DNA from: Nocardioides albus
GTDB taxonomy: Bacteria; Actinomycetota; Actinomycetes; Propionibacteriales; Nocardioidaceae
Direction: 5' to 3'
Length of the DNA stretch: 64,000 nucleotides
Assembly: GCF_014648255.1 (NCBI RefSeq)
Contig: NZ_BMQT01000008.1
Coordinates: forward strand, 1 to 64,000
In this document: one piece after another, positions 7,497-14,593 of the stretch
Layout of the letters: every line of letters begins with the position of its first letter
Numbering within the stretch: the stretch's first letter is position 1
Notes under the pieces: generated by a model
What the model saw: the letters and a program-made list of their open reading frames with translations, nothing else
Told to the model about the DNA's origin: nothing
Databases searched by the model: none
Translations under genes and position numbers: made by a program

Positions 7497-8143
7497 TCCT
7501 GGGCTCGTGCGGCGCCTGGCGAGGAGCCGAGACGTACGACCTCGTCGGCCACGGCTTCGATGAGTGCCGGATGATGGCTGGCGAACAGGATCGCGACACC
7601 GGCCTCCTTCTCGCGCGCAAGAAGCCCGGCAAGCCAGAGCGCGCCGTCGGCGTCGAGGCGCTGCTCAGGCTCGTCGAGCAGGAGGAGCCGACGCGGCCGC
7701 ACCAGCATCGAGGCGAGGGCGAGCCGTTGGCGCTGACCAGAGGAGAGCGACCCGGGCAGCTGGCTCGCCTGGCCGGTCAGGCCCACCTCGTCGAGCACGC
7801 CGTCGACGATGCCCGTCGGGTCCTCGACCCGATGGGCGTGCGCGAGGAGGTCGAGATGCTCGACCACCGCGAGATCGGGGAAGAGATCCAGGTCATCGAG
7901 GAGGGTGGCGACGCTCCGGCGCACCCGAGCAGACCGCTCGTCGTACGGCTCGCCATCGAGCAGGACCTCGCCGGCCGTCGGCTCGTCGACCCCGGCGACG
8001 CACCGCAGCAGCGTCGACTTGCCCGACCCGTTCGCCCCGGTGAGCGCGATCGCCTGCCCGGGCTCGAGAGCGAGGTCGAGCCCGTCGAAGACGGCGTGCT
8101 CGCCGTAGGTCCTGCTGAGGCCGGAGACTCTCAGCAAGGTCAT
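7493..8143 (-). CDS. ABC transporter ATP-binding protein
   Basis: A 216-residue nucleotide-binding subunit. The Walker A motif is GANGSGKST near residue 35. The signature region is SLSSGQRQRLALASML, in which the usual LSGGQ reads LSSGQ. Walker B is RRLLLLDEPEQRLD and the switch histidine is in FASHHPAL. It energises the membrane protein encoded immediately downstream. The ATG at 8143 overlaps the end of the aldose epimerase gene by four bases, so the three minus-strand genes 9045-6024 are probably one transcript. Confidence 0.88.
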   Translation of the reverse strand: MTLLRVSGLSRTYGEHAVFDGLDLALEPGQAIALTGANGSGKSTLLRCVAGVDEPTAGEVLLDGEPYDERSARVRRSVATLLDDLDLFPDLAVVEHLDLLAHAHRVEDPTGIVDGVLDEVGLTGQASQLPGSLSSGQRQRLALASMLVRPRRLLLLDEPEQRLDADGALWLAGLLAREKEAGVAILFASHHPALIEAVADEVVRLGSSPGAARAQE

Positions 8144-9045
8144 CGGAGCGCGGCGATGCCCCAGGAGACCTCGAGGCGCTCGTCGGGGGCGAGCTCGATC
8201 AGGTCGGTGCCCGAGTTGAAGGCGTCCGGGGGAGCGGTCATCGGCTCGACCGCCAGGCTGCCTCGCGCGGGCGACTGGTCGTCGGCGCTGTAGACCATCA
8301 GCCACGGGTGGCGCTCGTCGACCCAGAGGGCGACGCCACCGTCCGGTCCCTGGACCATGACCGTCGCCCGGCCGTCCTGGTCCCGGTCGAGATCGGTGAA
8401 CGCGTGGTCGAGGACGACGTCGCCGATGGGCTTCGCGGCGGTGAAGTCGTACGCCGTCGATGCCGTCGCCTCGCTCGTCGTGGGCAGCTTGCGCTCGGGA
8501 TCCGACAGCACCCGGGTCCTGGCTGGGAGGGTGAGCGTCCAGGCGTCGACCGGGCCGGCGCCGACGGTGAGGTAGGGGTGGGCACCGCAGGCGTACGGAG
8601 CGGGGGAGTCGGCGTGGTTGGTCGCGGACTGGGTCACGGTGAGCCCGTCGGGCCCGACCGCGTACGTGACCTCCAGGTCGAGGGTCCAGGGGTAGCCGCT
8701 CTGTGCCATCAGCCGGGTCGCGAGGGTGATCGAGTCCTTGGCCTCCTCGATGGGCAGCCACTGCGCCCACCGAACCAGCCCGTGAGAGGCGTTGTTGCGC
8801 GCCACCTCGGTGAGCCCGAGCTGGTGGCTCTTCCCGGCGAACTCGTAGCGCCCGTCGCGGATCCGGTTGGGCCACGGCGCGAGGAGCTGGCCCTTGCCAC
8901 CGCTGGACTGCTCGTCCTCGCCGAACCCGGCAACCAGATCCCGCCCCTCGTAGGACAGCAGCCGCAGGGCGCCACCGCTCTCCGTCACCTTCGCGGTGTA
9001 GCCCCCGCCGTCGATCGTGAACTGCTCTCCACTCGGTCTCAGCAC
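8140..9045 (-). CDS. Aldose 1-epimerase family protein
   Basis: A 301-residue protein of the galactose mutarotase superfamily, which interconverts alpha and beta anomers of aldoses. Family residues are visible: LLAPWPNRIRDG, NNASHGLVRW with the conserved His, GAHPYL with the second His, and the C-terminal acidic EPMTAPPDAFN. In-frame GTG codons exist at 9063, 9051 and 9045. I chose 9045 because a TAGCCT -10 box (9053-9058 on the minus strand) lies seven bases upstream, giving a leaderless start. It leads the minus-strand group with the ABC exporter; no functional link is evident. Confidence 0.82.
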   Translation of the reverse strand: MLRPSGEQFTIDGGGYTAKVTESGGALRLLSYEGRDLVAGFGEDEQSSGGKGQLLAPWPNRIRDGRYEFAGKSHQLGLTEVARNNASHGLVRWAQWLPIEEAKDSITLATRLMAQSGYPWTLDLEVTYAVGPDGLTVTQSATNHADSPAPYACGAHPYLTVGAGPVDAWTLTLPARTRVLSDPERKLPTTSEATASTAYDFTAAKPIGDVVLDHAFTDLDRDQDGRATVMVQGPDGGVALWVDERHPWLMVYSADDQSPARGSLAVEPMTAPPDAFNSGTDLIELAPDERLEVSWGIAALR

Positions 9046-9113
9046 AGGCACCAGGCTATCCACTGGCCGAGCCGCACCGGTGGCCGCCTACGAGACTGCC
9101 GAGCGCGCACCCC

Positions 9114-9608
9114 TCAGGGTCGCACCCAGGCCGTACGCGGCCCGACCGTCGCCAGCTGCCAGCCCTCGGCCACCTTGCGCAAGTCGTCTCCCTCGATCGC
9201 GAACGGGACAGGCCCGGCGAGATCGAGCACGAGCGCGTCGGCTCCGTCGTGGACCGCGGCCTGGGCAGCATCGCGCAACCCGACCGGCACCGGCCGTGCA
9301 TCCGCCTGCCACGCCTGCAGCTGCGCCGTGCCGGTGAACCCGAGCAGCGCCTGTCGTCCGTCGGCGCCGGTGAGCAGCACGGTGGCCATGTCGGAGCTCT
9401 TGTCGTGGGCGAGGCCGGCGTCGTCGACCTCGACCTCGCCCAGCACCGCGACGACCGGAACGAGGACCCGGGCAGCGGCCAAGGTGGTGAGCACGTCGGC
9501 CTGCGTGGCTTTGCCCGCGGCGTACGACCGCAGTACGGCCTCGACCTCGGGAGAGGTCTCTCCGGTGTCACCGGGGAACGCAGTGCCGAGGAGTCGCTTC
9601 TCGTTCAT
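9114..9608 (-). CDS. SseB-like domain protein
   Basis: A 164-residue protein resembling the SseB N-terminal domain family found upstream of infC in several actinobacteria. Typical segments are VLVPVVAVLGEVE, the acidic DDAGLAHDKSSDMATVLL, and GLRDAAQAAVHDGADALVLDLAGP. Its molecular role is unknown. I chose ATG 9608 (MNEKRLLG) because a GGGG run lies just upstream; ATG 9617 is the alternative. The frame stays open upstream through a tandem repeat that would add meaningless PDVGPDV residues, so a longer start is unlikely. Confidence 0.7.
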   Translation of the reverse strand: MNEKRLLGTAFPGDTGETSPEVEAVLRSYAAGKATQADVLTTLAAARVLVPVVAVLGEVEVDDAGLAHDKSSDMATVLLTGADGRQALLGFTGTAQLQAWQADARPVPVGLRDAAQAAVHDGADALVLDLAGPVPFAIEGDDLRKVAEGWQLATVGPRTAWVRP

Positions 9609-9639
9609 CGTCCCCATTGAACCGCAGATGAGCCGCAGA

Positions 9640-9687
9640 GCGACATCAGGGCAGACATCAGGGCCGACATCAGGGCCGACATCAGGG
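9640..9687. repeat. 12-bp tandem repeat, four copies
   Basis: Four copies of CSGACATCAGGG lie end to end, the first slightly shortened. They sit between two divergent genes (start at 9608 on the minus strand and 9732 on the plus strand). They could change promoter spacing or bind a protein, or be a neutral minisatellite. Confidence 0.8.
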
Positions 9688-9731
9688 ACAGTCCGGGTGT
9701 CAGACGACCAGGACAGTGGAAGACTGCAGGT

Positions 9732-10193
9732 ATGGACCAAGGGGCCTACCTCGCACTAGCCGCCGCGCTCACGATCCTGGGCGCCATCTGGACCTGGGTC
9801 GCGTTCCGAAGGCGTGGCCTCGGGGCGGGCGTGAAGGCGCTGGGGTGGACGCTGCTCGCCCCGGCGGCCTACCTGACCGGCCTCCTCCGCGCCAGCGGCA
9901 GGATCGTGGACGCGATCGCCGACTGGGCCGCGCGCCTGGTCTTCAGCCCGACGGTCTGGATCGGGTTCGGCATCGCCGCGCTGGCGATCGTGCTCATCTT
10001 CGTGGCCCGCCTCCTGCCCGCCAAGGAGAAGCCCAGCCGGGCTGCCCGGAAGGGTGCTGCCGGTGTCGCGCCCGCCGGGTCCGCCGGCCCGGCGGGCGCG
10101 GCTCCGAGGAACTCCAAGAGCACGGTGATCGACGAGGACGACGAGGACCTGGCCGACGTCAACGACATCTTGAAGAAGTACGGGATCTCCTGA
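9732..10193 (+). CDS. Small membrane protein of unknown function
   Basis: A 153-residue protein with a membrane helix at residues 5-25 (YLALAAALTILGAIWTWVAF), a second weaker hydrophobic region near 38-52 and a third at about 77-97. It has a cytoplasmic-looking basic/alanine-rich linker and an acidic tail, DEDDEDLADVNDILKKYGIS. I do not recognise a family with known function. It is divergent from the SseB-like gene and is followed two bases later by a P-loop kinase-like gene, so those two are probably co-transcribed towards infC. Confidence 0.7.
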   Translation: MDQGAYLALAAALTILGAIWTWVAFRRRGLGAGVKALGWTLLAPAAYLTGLLRASGRIVDAIADWAARLVFSPTVWIGFGIAALAIVLIFVARLLPAKEKPSRAARKGAAGVAPAGSAGPAGAAPRNSKSTVIDEDDEDLADVNDILKKYGIS

Positions 10194-10195
10194 CC

Positions 10196-10732
10196 GTGCC
10201 CTCGGCAGCAGCAGACCTGCTCGCCGTCGCGATGAGCCGGCCGGCGACCCTCGGCCCCGGGCGGCTCGTCTGCATCGACGGCCCCGCCGGATCGGGAAAG
10301 ACGACGCTCGCCGCCGCTGTCGCCGACCTCACCGGCGCCCCTGTCATCCACATGGACGACCTCTTCGAGGGCTGGGGCGGCCTCCCGGGGATCACCGACC
10401 AGCTCGACACGATCCTGTTGCCCCTGATCGAGGGCGCGACCGGCTCCTACCGGCGTTACGACTGGGATCGGGCCGAGTTCGCCGAGACAGTGACCGTGCC
10501 CCCCGCCCCGCTGCTGGTGATCGAGGGCGTGGGCAGCGGGGCCGCCGCGTACGACGACCTCCGGACCGCGCTGGCCTGGGTCGACGCGCCCTACGAGACC
10601 AGGATGCGGCGCGGCATCGAGCGCGACGGCGACGCGTTCGCGCCGCACTGGGAGGCGTGGGCGGCGGCCGAGTCCGAGCTGTTCGCCCGTGAGCAGACCG
10701 CTGCCCGCGCCGACATCATCGTCACGACCTAG
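10196..10732 (+). CDS. Uridine kinase-like P-loop protein
   Basis: A 178-residue P-loop protein. Walker A is GPAGSGKTT near residue 29, followed by VIHMDDLFEGW, where the acidic pair resembles the substrate-binding aspartates of uridine kinase and related nucleoside or pantothenate kinases. VIEGVGSGA is a second conserved strand. A nucleoside-type kinase or ATP-dependent regulatory role is likely, but the substrate is not identifiable. GTG 10196 is the only reasonable start that avoids overlap with the upstream gene. It precedes the infC leader. Confidence 0.72.
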   Translation: MPSAAADLLAVAMSRPATLGPGRLVCIDGPAGSGKTTLAAAVADLTGAPVIHMDDLFEGWGGLPGITDQLDTILLPLIEGATGSYRRYDWDRAEFAETVTVPPAPLLVIEGVGSGAAAYDDLRTALAWVDAPYETRMRRGIERDGDAFAPHWEAWAAAESELFAREQTAARADIIVTT

Positions 10733-10737
10733 GAACG

Positions 10738-10773
10738 CCCCGGGGATCGGGTCGGCCCCGGGGATTGGGTCGG
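10738..10773. repeat. Two-copy 18-bp direct repeat
   Basis: CCCCGGGGATYGGGTCGG occurs twice in tandem (10738-10755 and 10756-10773, one mismatch). Each copy begins with the palindrome CCCCGGGG. It lies between a kinase-like gene and the infC leader and could contribute to termination of the upstream gene. Confidence 0.75.
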
Positions 10774-10799
10774 CGCGGAATGTTGCAGTAGTGTTCCGT

Positions 10800-11098
10800 G
10801 TTGACCGATCAGATCGACGTACGCCGCCGATCTGATCCAGCAAGCGGGGATCACGAAAGCGTTCTCCCACCCGCATCGACCGCGAGCAACAAAGGTCGTC
10901 GGGTCCGGTCTCGAGACGATGCCTCAGAAATTGTAGAGGCAGCGGGCTCGGTGGTGCGAGCCCTGCATGGGTGAGCGTCCTGACTGGCTTCCGCTTGTGA
11001 CAATCAAGCGGAAGCCTTTTTTGATTTCCGGACCGCTCGTGCACGCGGCCCGGAGACCGAGATCCAGAGCCTCCGCAGCCACAACAACTGGAGGACAC
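10800..11098 (+). promoter_or_regulatory. Structured infC leader
   Basis: About 300 bases without a gene precede infC. The region contains several perfect inverted repeats in order: GATCAGATCG with CGATCTGATC (10807-10816 and 10828-10837), TGCCTC with GAGGCA around 10920-10945, GGGCTCG with CGAGCCC around 10950-10970, and then a strong intrinsic terminator (separate entry). This arrangement suggests an attenuated ribosomal-protein operon leader. By analogy with infC-rpmI-rplT leaders elsewhere, ribosomal protein L20 or IF3 itself is a candidate regulator, but no specific L20-binding motif was identified. Confidence 0.6.
10986..11022 (+). terminator. Intrinsic terminator/attenuator upstream of infC
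   Basis: A perfect 12-bp stem pairs 10986-10997 with 11005-11016. The loop has seven bases, and six T residues follow immediately (11017-11022). This is the cleanest Rho-independent terminator in the window. It stands 76 bases before the infC start, in the same direction and with no preceding ORF of its own, so conditional readthrough is implied. Confidence 0.88.
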
Positions 11099-11782
11099 AT
11101 CAGCACTGAGCTTCGTATCAACGACCGGATCCGGGTTCCCGAGGTCCGCCTCGTTGGTCCCAACGGAGAGACGGTCGGCATCGTGCCGACCCCTGACGCG
11201 CTGCGCCTGGCCCAGGAGGCCGACCTCGACCTGGTCGAGATCGCCCCGCAGGGCAAGCCGCCGGTCTGCAAGCTCATGGACTACGGGAAGTTCAAGTACG
11301 AGAACGCCCAGAAGGCCCGTGAAGCCCGTCGAAACCAGACGAACGTGATCATCAAGGAGATGAAGCTTCGTCCGAAGATCGACAAGCACGACTACGAGAC
11401 CAAGAAGGGTCACGTCGTGCGGTTCCTCAACGCGGGGGACAAGGTCAAGATCACGATCATGTTCCGCGGTCGTGAGCAGCACCGTCCCGAGCTCGGTTTC
11501 CGCCTGCTGCAGCAGCTGGCCGACGACGTCGCCGAGTTGGGCTTCGTCGAGTCCTCGCCGAAGCAGGACGGCCGCAACATGATCATGGTGCTCGGCCCGC
11601 ACAAGAAGAAGGCCGACGCCAAGGTCGAGGCCAAGGAGGCCAAGGAGGAGAAGGCCGCCGAGCGCGCCGCCGACGAGGCCGCCGAGAAGGCGGAGCGTAC
11701 GGCTGCGAACGCCGCGCGTCCGGCTTCCACTCCGAAGGTCAAGCGCCGCTCGGAGAACCTCGACCCCGACATCGACGTCTGA
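11099..11782 (+). CDS. infC: Translation initiation factor IF-3 with ATC start
   Basis: IF-3 binds the 30S subunit and checks start-codon selection. The N-domain begins STELRINDRIRVPEVRLV, the linker is basic (KFKYENAQKAREARRN), and the C-domain holds RGREQHRPELG. The protein is 227 residues: beyond the usual end at about 170 it has a charged Ala/Lys/Glu tail ending ENLDPDIDV. No ATG/GTG lies at the conserved N-terminus. The start is ATC at 11099, with GGAGG at 11090-11094. Rare AUU/AUC starts are a known feature of infC and allow IF-3 to repress its own translation. It leads infC-rpmI-rplT-trmH. Confidence 0.95.
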   Translation: MSTELRINDRIRVPEVRLVGPNGETVGIVPTPDALRLAQEADLDLVEIAPQGKPPVCKLMDYGKFKYENAQKAREARRNQTNVIIKEMKLRPKIDKHDYETKKGHVVRFLNAGDKVKITIMFRGREQHRPELGFRLLQQLADDVAELGFVESSPKQDGRNMIMVLGPHKKKADAKVEAKEAKEEKAAERAADEAAEKAERTAANAARPASTPKVKRRSENLDPDIDV

Positions 11783-11857
11783 GCCTCCCGGGCCCAGCAA
11801 GAGACTTCCGCCGCCGCGGCGCCCCGTGACCGGCCGGACGACGAGAGAGAGAAGAAC

Positions 11858-12070
11858 ATGCCGAAGAACAAGACCCACTCCGGTTCCAAGAAGCGCTTCA
11901 AGGTGACCGGTTCCGGGAAGATCCAGCGCCTGCAGGCCGGCCGCAAGTCCGGCGCTGCGTTCGCCTCCGCGCCGACGACCGGTTCGCGCAAGAAGCACCG
12001 TCGCAACGCTGGCCTGGTGGAGCTCGCTCCCGCCGACGTCAAGCGCGCGAAGAAGCTTCTCGGTCGCTGA
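11858..12070 (+). CDS. rpmI: Ribosomal protein bL35
   Basis: A 70-residue, strongly basic large-subunit protein. The N-terminus PKNKTHSGSKKRFKVTGSGK and the centre GSRKKHRR are diagnostic of bL35. It is slightly longer than the usual 64-66 residues because of the C-terminal helix PADVKRAKKLLGR. It follows infC by 75 bases with a purine-rich GAGAGAGAAG ribosome-binding region, and is translated from the same operon as rplT. Confidence 0.97.
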   Translation: MPKNKTHSGSKKRFKVTGSGKIQRLQAGRKSGAAFASAPTTGSRKKHRRNAGLVELAPADVKRAKKLLGR

Positions 12071-12117
12071 GCGCCGATCACCCCCGAAACTTTCCCTAGC
12101 ATTCAAGGAGCACTGAA

Positions 12118-12501
12118 ATGGCACGCGTCAAGCGCGCAGTGAACGCTGCGAAGAAGCGTCGCACCACCCTCGAGCGGGCCTCGGGTTACCGTGGCCAGCG
12201 CTCGCGCCTCTACCGCAAGGCGAAGGAGCAGGTCACCCACTCCCTGGTCTACGCCTACAACGACCGCCGCAAGAACAAGGGCAACTTCCGCAAGCTGTGG
12301 ATCCAGCGGATCAACGCTGCGGCGCGCGCCGAGGGCATGACCTACAACCGCTTCATCCAGGGTCTCAACCTGGCCGGCATCGAGGTCGACCGCAAGATCC
12401 TCGCCGACCTCGCCGTCAACGACGTGGCCGCGTTCAACGCGATCGTCGCCCAGGCCAAGGCTGCTCTGCCGGAGGACGTCAACGCCCCGGCGAACGCCTG
12501 A
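12118..12501 (+). CDS. rplT: Ribosomal protein bL20
   Basis: A 127-residue basic protein that binds 23S rRNA early in 50S assembly and represses this operon in several bacteria. The long N-terminal helix begins ARVKRAVNAAKKRRTTLE, and the core has GNFRKLWIQRINAAAR. AAGGAG lies eight bases before the ATG. Whether L20 controls the upstream leader here is not shown by the sequence. Confidence 0.97.
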   Translation: MARVKRAVNAAKKRRTTLERASGYRGQRSRLYRKAKEQVTHSLVYAYNDRRKNKGNFRKLWIQRINAAARAEGMTYNRFIQGLNLAGIEVDRKILADLAVNDVAAFNAIVAQAKAALPEDVNAPANA

Positions 12502-12506
12502 GTCAT

Positions 12507-13280
12507 ATGACGCCTCTCTCCGCGGCCAACGCCCGCGTCAAAGAGGCTCGCAAGTTGAGCCGCCGCTCGGTACGCACCGAGCGGCGGCTCTTCATTGCGG
12601 ACGGGCCGAAGGCGGTCGAGGGTGCGCTCGGTGTCCCGGGCTGCGTTCAGGAGATCTTCGCGACGGAAGCCGGAGCCGAGACGTACGCTTCGGTGCTGGC
12701 CGACCAGCAGGTGACGCTCGTCGATGACCGGGCGATGGCCGGACTCTCCGACTCGGTCACCCCCGCCGGTGTGGTGGCGCTGTGCCGGTTCCTGGACGTC
12801 CCGCTCGCTGACATCGTCGGTCCGCTCGTGGTGATCTGCGCCGACGTACGCGACCCCGGCAACGCCGGCACCGTCATCCGCTGCGCAGACGCGGCCGGCG
12901 CGTCCGGGGTCATCTTGGCGGGCGACTCGGTCGACCTCTACAACCCCAAGACCATCCGCGCCTCGGTCGGCTCGGTCTTCCATCTCCCCGTCGCCATCGA
13001 GCGCGATCCGCAGGCCGCGGTGAAGGCAGCCAAGGCCGCAGGCTTGACCGTCCTGGCCGCGGACATGCACGGCACCGCCGATCTGTTCACCGCCGACGAC
13101 CTCCTCGTCAGGCCCACCGCCTGGCTGATGGGCAACGAGGCCTGGGGTCTCCCCGCCGAGCTCGCGGCGACGGCGGACGAGATCGTCAGCATCCCGATCT
13201 TCGGCAAGGCGGAGTCCCTCAACCTCTCCACCGCCGCCGCCCTGTGCCTCTACGCCTCGGCGCGGGCGCAGCGGGGGTGA
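12507..13280 (+). CDS. TrmH/SpoU-family RNA 2'-O-methyltransferase
   Basis: A 257-residue SPOUT methyltransferase that uses S-adenosylmethionine to methylate a ribose 2'-OH in rRNA or tRNA. An N-terminal substrate-binding domain (1-100) is followed by the knotted domain with the three family motifs: DVRDPGNAGTVIRCADAAGA, LMGNEAWGLP and IFGKAESLNLSTAAAL. It begins five bases after rplT and belongs to that operon, as in other actinobacteria. The target nucleotide is not predictable. Its stop is followed directly by a long inverted repeat. Confidence 0.9.
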   Translation: MTPLSAANARVKEARKLSRRSVRTERRLFIADGPKAVEGALGVPGCVQEIFATEAGAETYASVLADQQVTLVDDRAMAGLSDSVTPAGVVALCRFLDVPLADIVGPLVVICADVRDPGNAGTVIRCADAAGASGVILAGDSVDLYNPKTIRASVGSVFHLPVAIERDPQAAVKAAKAAGLTVLAADMHGTADLFTADDLLVRPTAWLMGNEAWGLPAELAATADEIVSIPIFGKAESLNLSTAAALCLYASARAQRG

Positions 13281-13370
13281 ATGCTCACCGAGGTAACTCG
13301 GTGAACGGTCGCTTCCTTCGTGGAACTCGACGAGGGAAGTGAGCAGCTGGTGCGTTACCTCGGTGAGCAT
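13281..13370. repeat. 90-bp imperfect palindrome after trmH
   Basis: Perfect 17-bp arms lie at 13281-13297 and 13354-13370, and partial pairing continues inward (CGCTTCCTTCG against CGAGGGAAGTG). The left arm can also fold alone (CACCGAG GTAA CTCGGTG, 13287-13304), so two mutually exclusive structures exist. It begins directly after the trmH stop and has no T-run. It could be a MITE-like element, a 3'-end stabiliser or a terminator without a U tract. Confidence 0.8.
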
Positions 13371-13388
13371 CCCTCGGCGCTCCGGGCC

Positions 13389-13503
13389 TGCCGAGGCGTC
13401 GCTCCCGCTGGCCGAGAAGTCACTCGCGCCGACCGAGCGGGCATCGCGGTGACGCCTCGGCCGACGTACGTGACGCTTCGGCCGACCGGAGCGACGCCTC
13501 GGC
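13389..13503. repeat. Phased palindromic array B (21-bp units, mirror-image arms)
   Basis: Outer arms of 17 bp (13389-13405 and 13487-13503) are perfectly complementary. Each arm is built from 21-bp units; the right arm starts GTGACGCCTCGGCCGACG, then GTGACGCTTCGGCCGACC, then GCGACGCCTCGGC. The same unit makes up arrays A and C. It occupies the gap between trmH and the MerR-type gene and contains no credible coding frame. Confidence 0.85.
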
Positions 13504-13545
13504 AAGGCTTGACCTTCATCTGGCCTGAAGGGCGAGGGTTGCGGC

Positions 13546-14589
13546 ATGGATGAGCCACTGTTGACGATCGGGGCGTTCGCGCGGGCCGTGGGCCTGACGG
13601 CGAGCGCGCTGCGTCATTACGACGAGTGTGGGTTGCTGGTGCCGGCGGAGGTCGACTCCGGGACGGGCTATCGCTACTACACGCCCGAGCTCGCCGACCG
13701 GGCTCGGTTGATCGTGGGCATGCGCGAAGCCGGGGTCCCGATCGAGACGATGCGGGTGGTGCTCGACTCGCCGGCCGGTGAGGCCAGGGCCGCGCTGGCG
13801 GAGTTCCTCGAGGACCAGAGCGCGCGCACGGCGCGGGCCGAGGAGGCCGTACGTGGCGTGCTGGCCGCCGTCGATGCCGGGCCAGCTGCGCGGCCGGCGC
13901 TCGTCGAGCTGCCTGGTCCCGTGCTGGCCGCGGCGATCCGGCAGGTGCGGCACGCGGCGGAGTCCGATCCGGCCTCCGAGCTCGCTTCTGTCCTCATCGA
14001 CGTCGGGGGCACCGGCGTGGACGTGGTGGCGACCAACCGCTACTGGATGGCGGTGCGATCGCTGCCTGCGGCCGCCGAGGGCGACGGCGGCCGGGCGGTC
14101 CTGTCCCTGCCCGACGCAGCCGCGCTGGCCGACCGGCTGGACGCGATCACCACCGCCGAGCTGCGAATCGCCGACGGCACCCTCACCCTCGCCGGGCAGG
14201 AGTTGGGCCGCGACACCACCTACCCGGCGCACCGGCTCGTGCTGGCCGGCCTGGAGCCGGCCGTCACGCGGGCGGTGCTCGCCAAGGCCGACCTGTTCGC
14301 GGGCCTCGACGCGGCGGCCTACGCCGAGGTCGACCTCTTCCTCGGCGACCAGACGCGGCTCCGCTCGCCGCACACAGCCGAGCAGAGCGAGGTACGCGGC
14401 GTGGTGACCGGCCCGCCGACCCGGCTCCGGCTCGGCACGGCCCTGTTCGGCCGCGCCCTGGCAGCGTGCCTGGGTGACGAGGTGCAGCTGGCGGTGACCG
14501 CGCCGGACCGGCCGGTGGTGGTGACCTCGCCCTACCAACCCGGGTTCACCGCGCTGGTCATGCCCGTGCGCCACGACGCCGAAGGCTGA
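13546..14589 (+). CDS. MerR regulator fused to a sliding-clamp-like domain
   Basis: A 347-residue regulator. Residues 1-75 form a MerR winged helix (LTIGAFARAVGLTASALRHY, then GYRYYTPE), followed by the dimer helix to about 115. The remainder resembles the DNA polymerase III beta-clamp fold: GGTGVDVVATNRYWMAVR, ELRIADGTLTLAGQ, TYPAHRLVL and a terminal TSPYQPGFTALVMPVR. MerR proteins with such a C-terminal region are annotated in other actinobacteria, but the function of the clamp-like part is unknown to me. It is probably a ligand or partner sensor rather than a processivity factor. The MFS exporter gene begins four bases after the stop and is the probable target. Confidence 0.8.
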   Translation: MDEPLLTIGAFARAVGLTASALRHYDECGLLVPAEVDSGTGYRYYTPELADRARLIVGMREAGVPIETMRVVLDSPAGEARAALAEFLEDQSARTARAEEAVRGVLAAVDAGPAARPALVELPGPVLAAAIRQVRHAAESDPASELASVLIDVGGTGVDVVATNRYWMAVRSLPAAAEGDGGRAVLSLPDAAALADRLDAITTAELRIADGTLTLAGQELGRDTTYPAHRLVLAGLEPAVTRAVLAKADLFAGLDAAAYAEVDLFLGDQTRLRSPHTAEQSEVRGVVTGPPTRLRLGTALFGRALAACLGDEVQLAVTAPDRPVVVTSPYQPGFTALVMPVRHDAEG

Positions 14590-14593
14590 GTCA

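Noticed and set aside
13546..14589. A dnaN (replicative clamp) gene
   Set aside because: Only about two thirds of a clamp length is present, and it is attached to a MerR DNA-binding domain next to an exporter, so it is not the replicative clamp.
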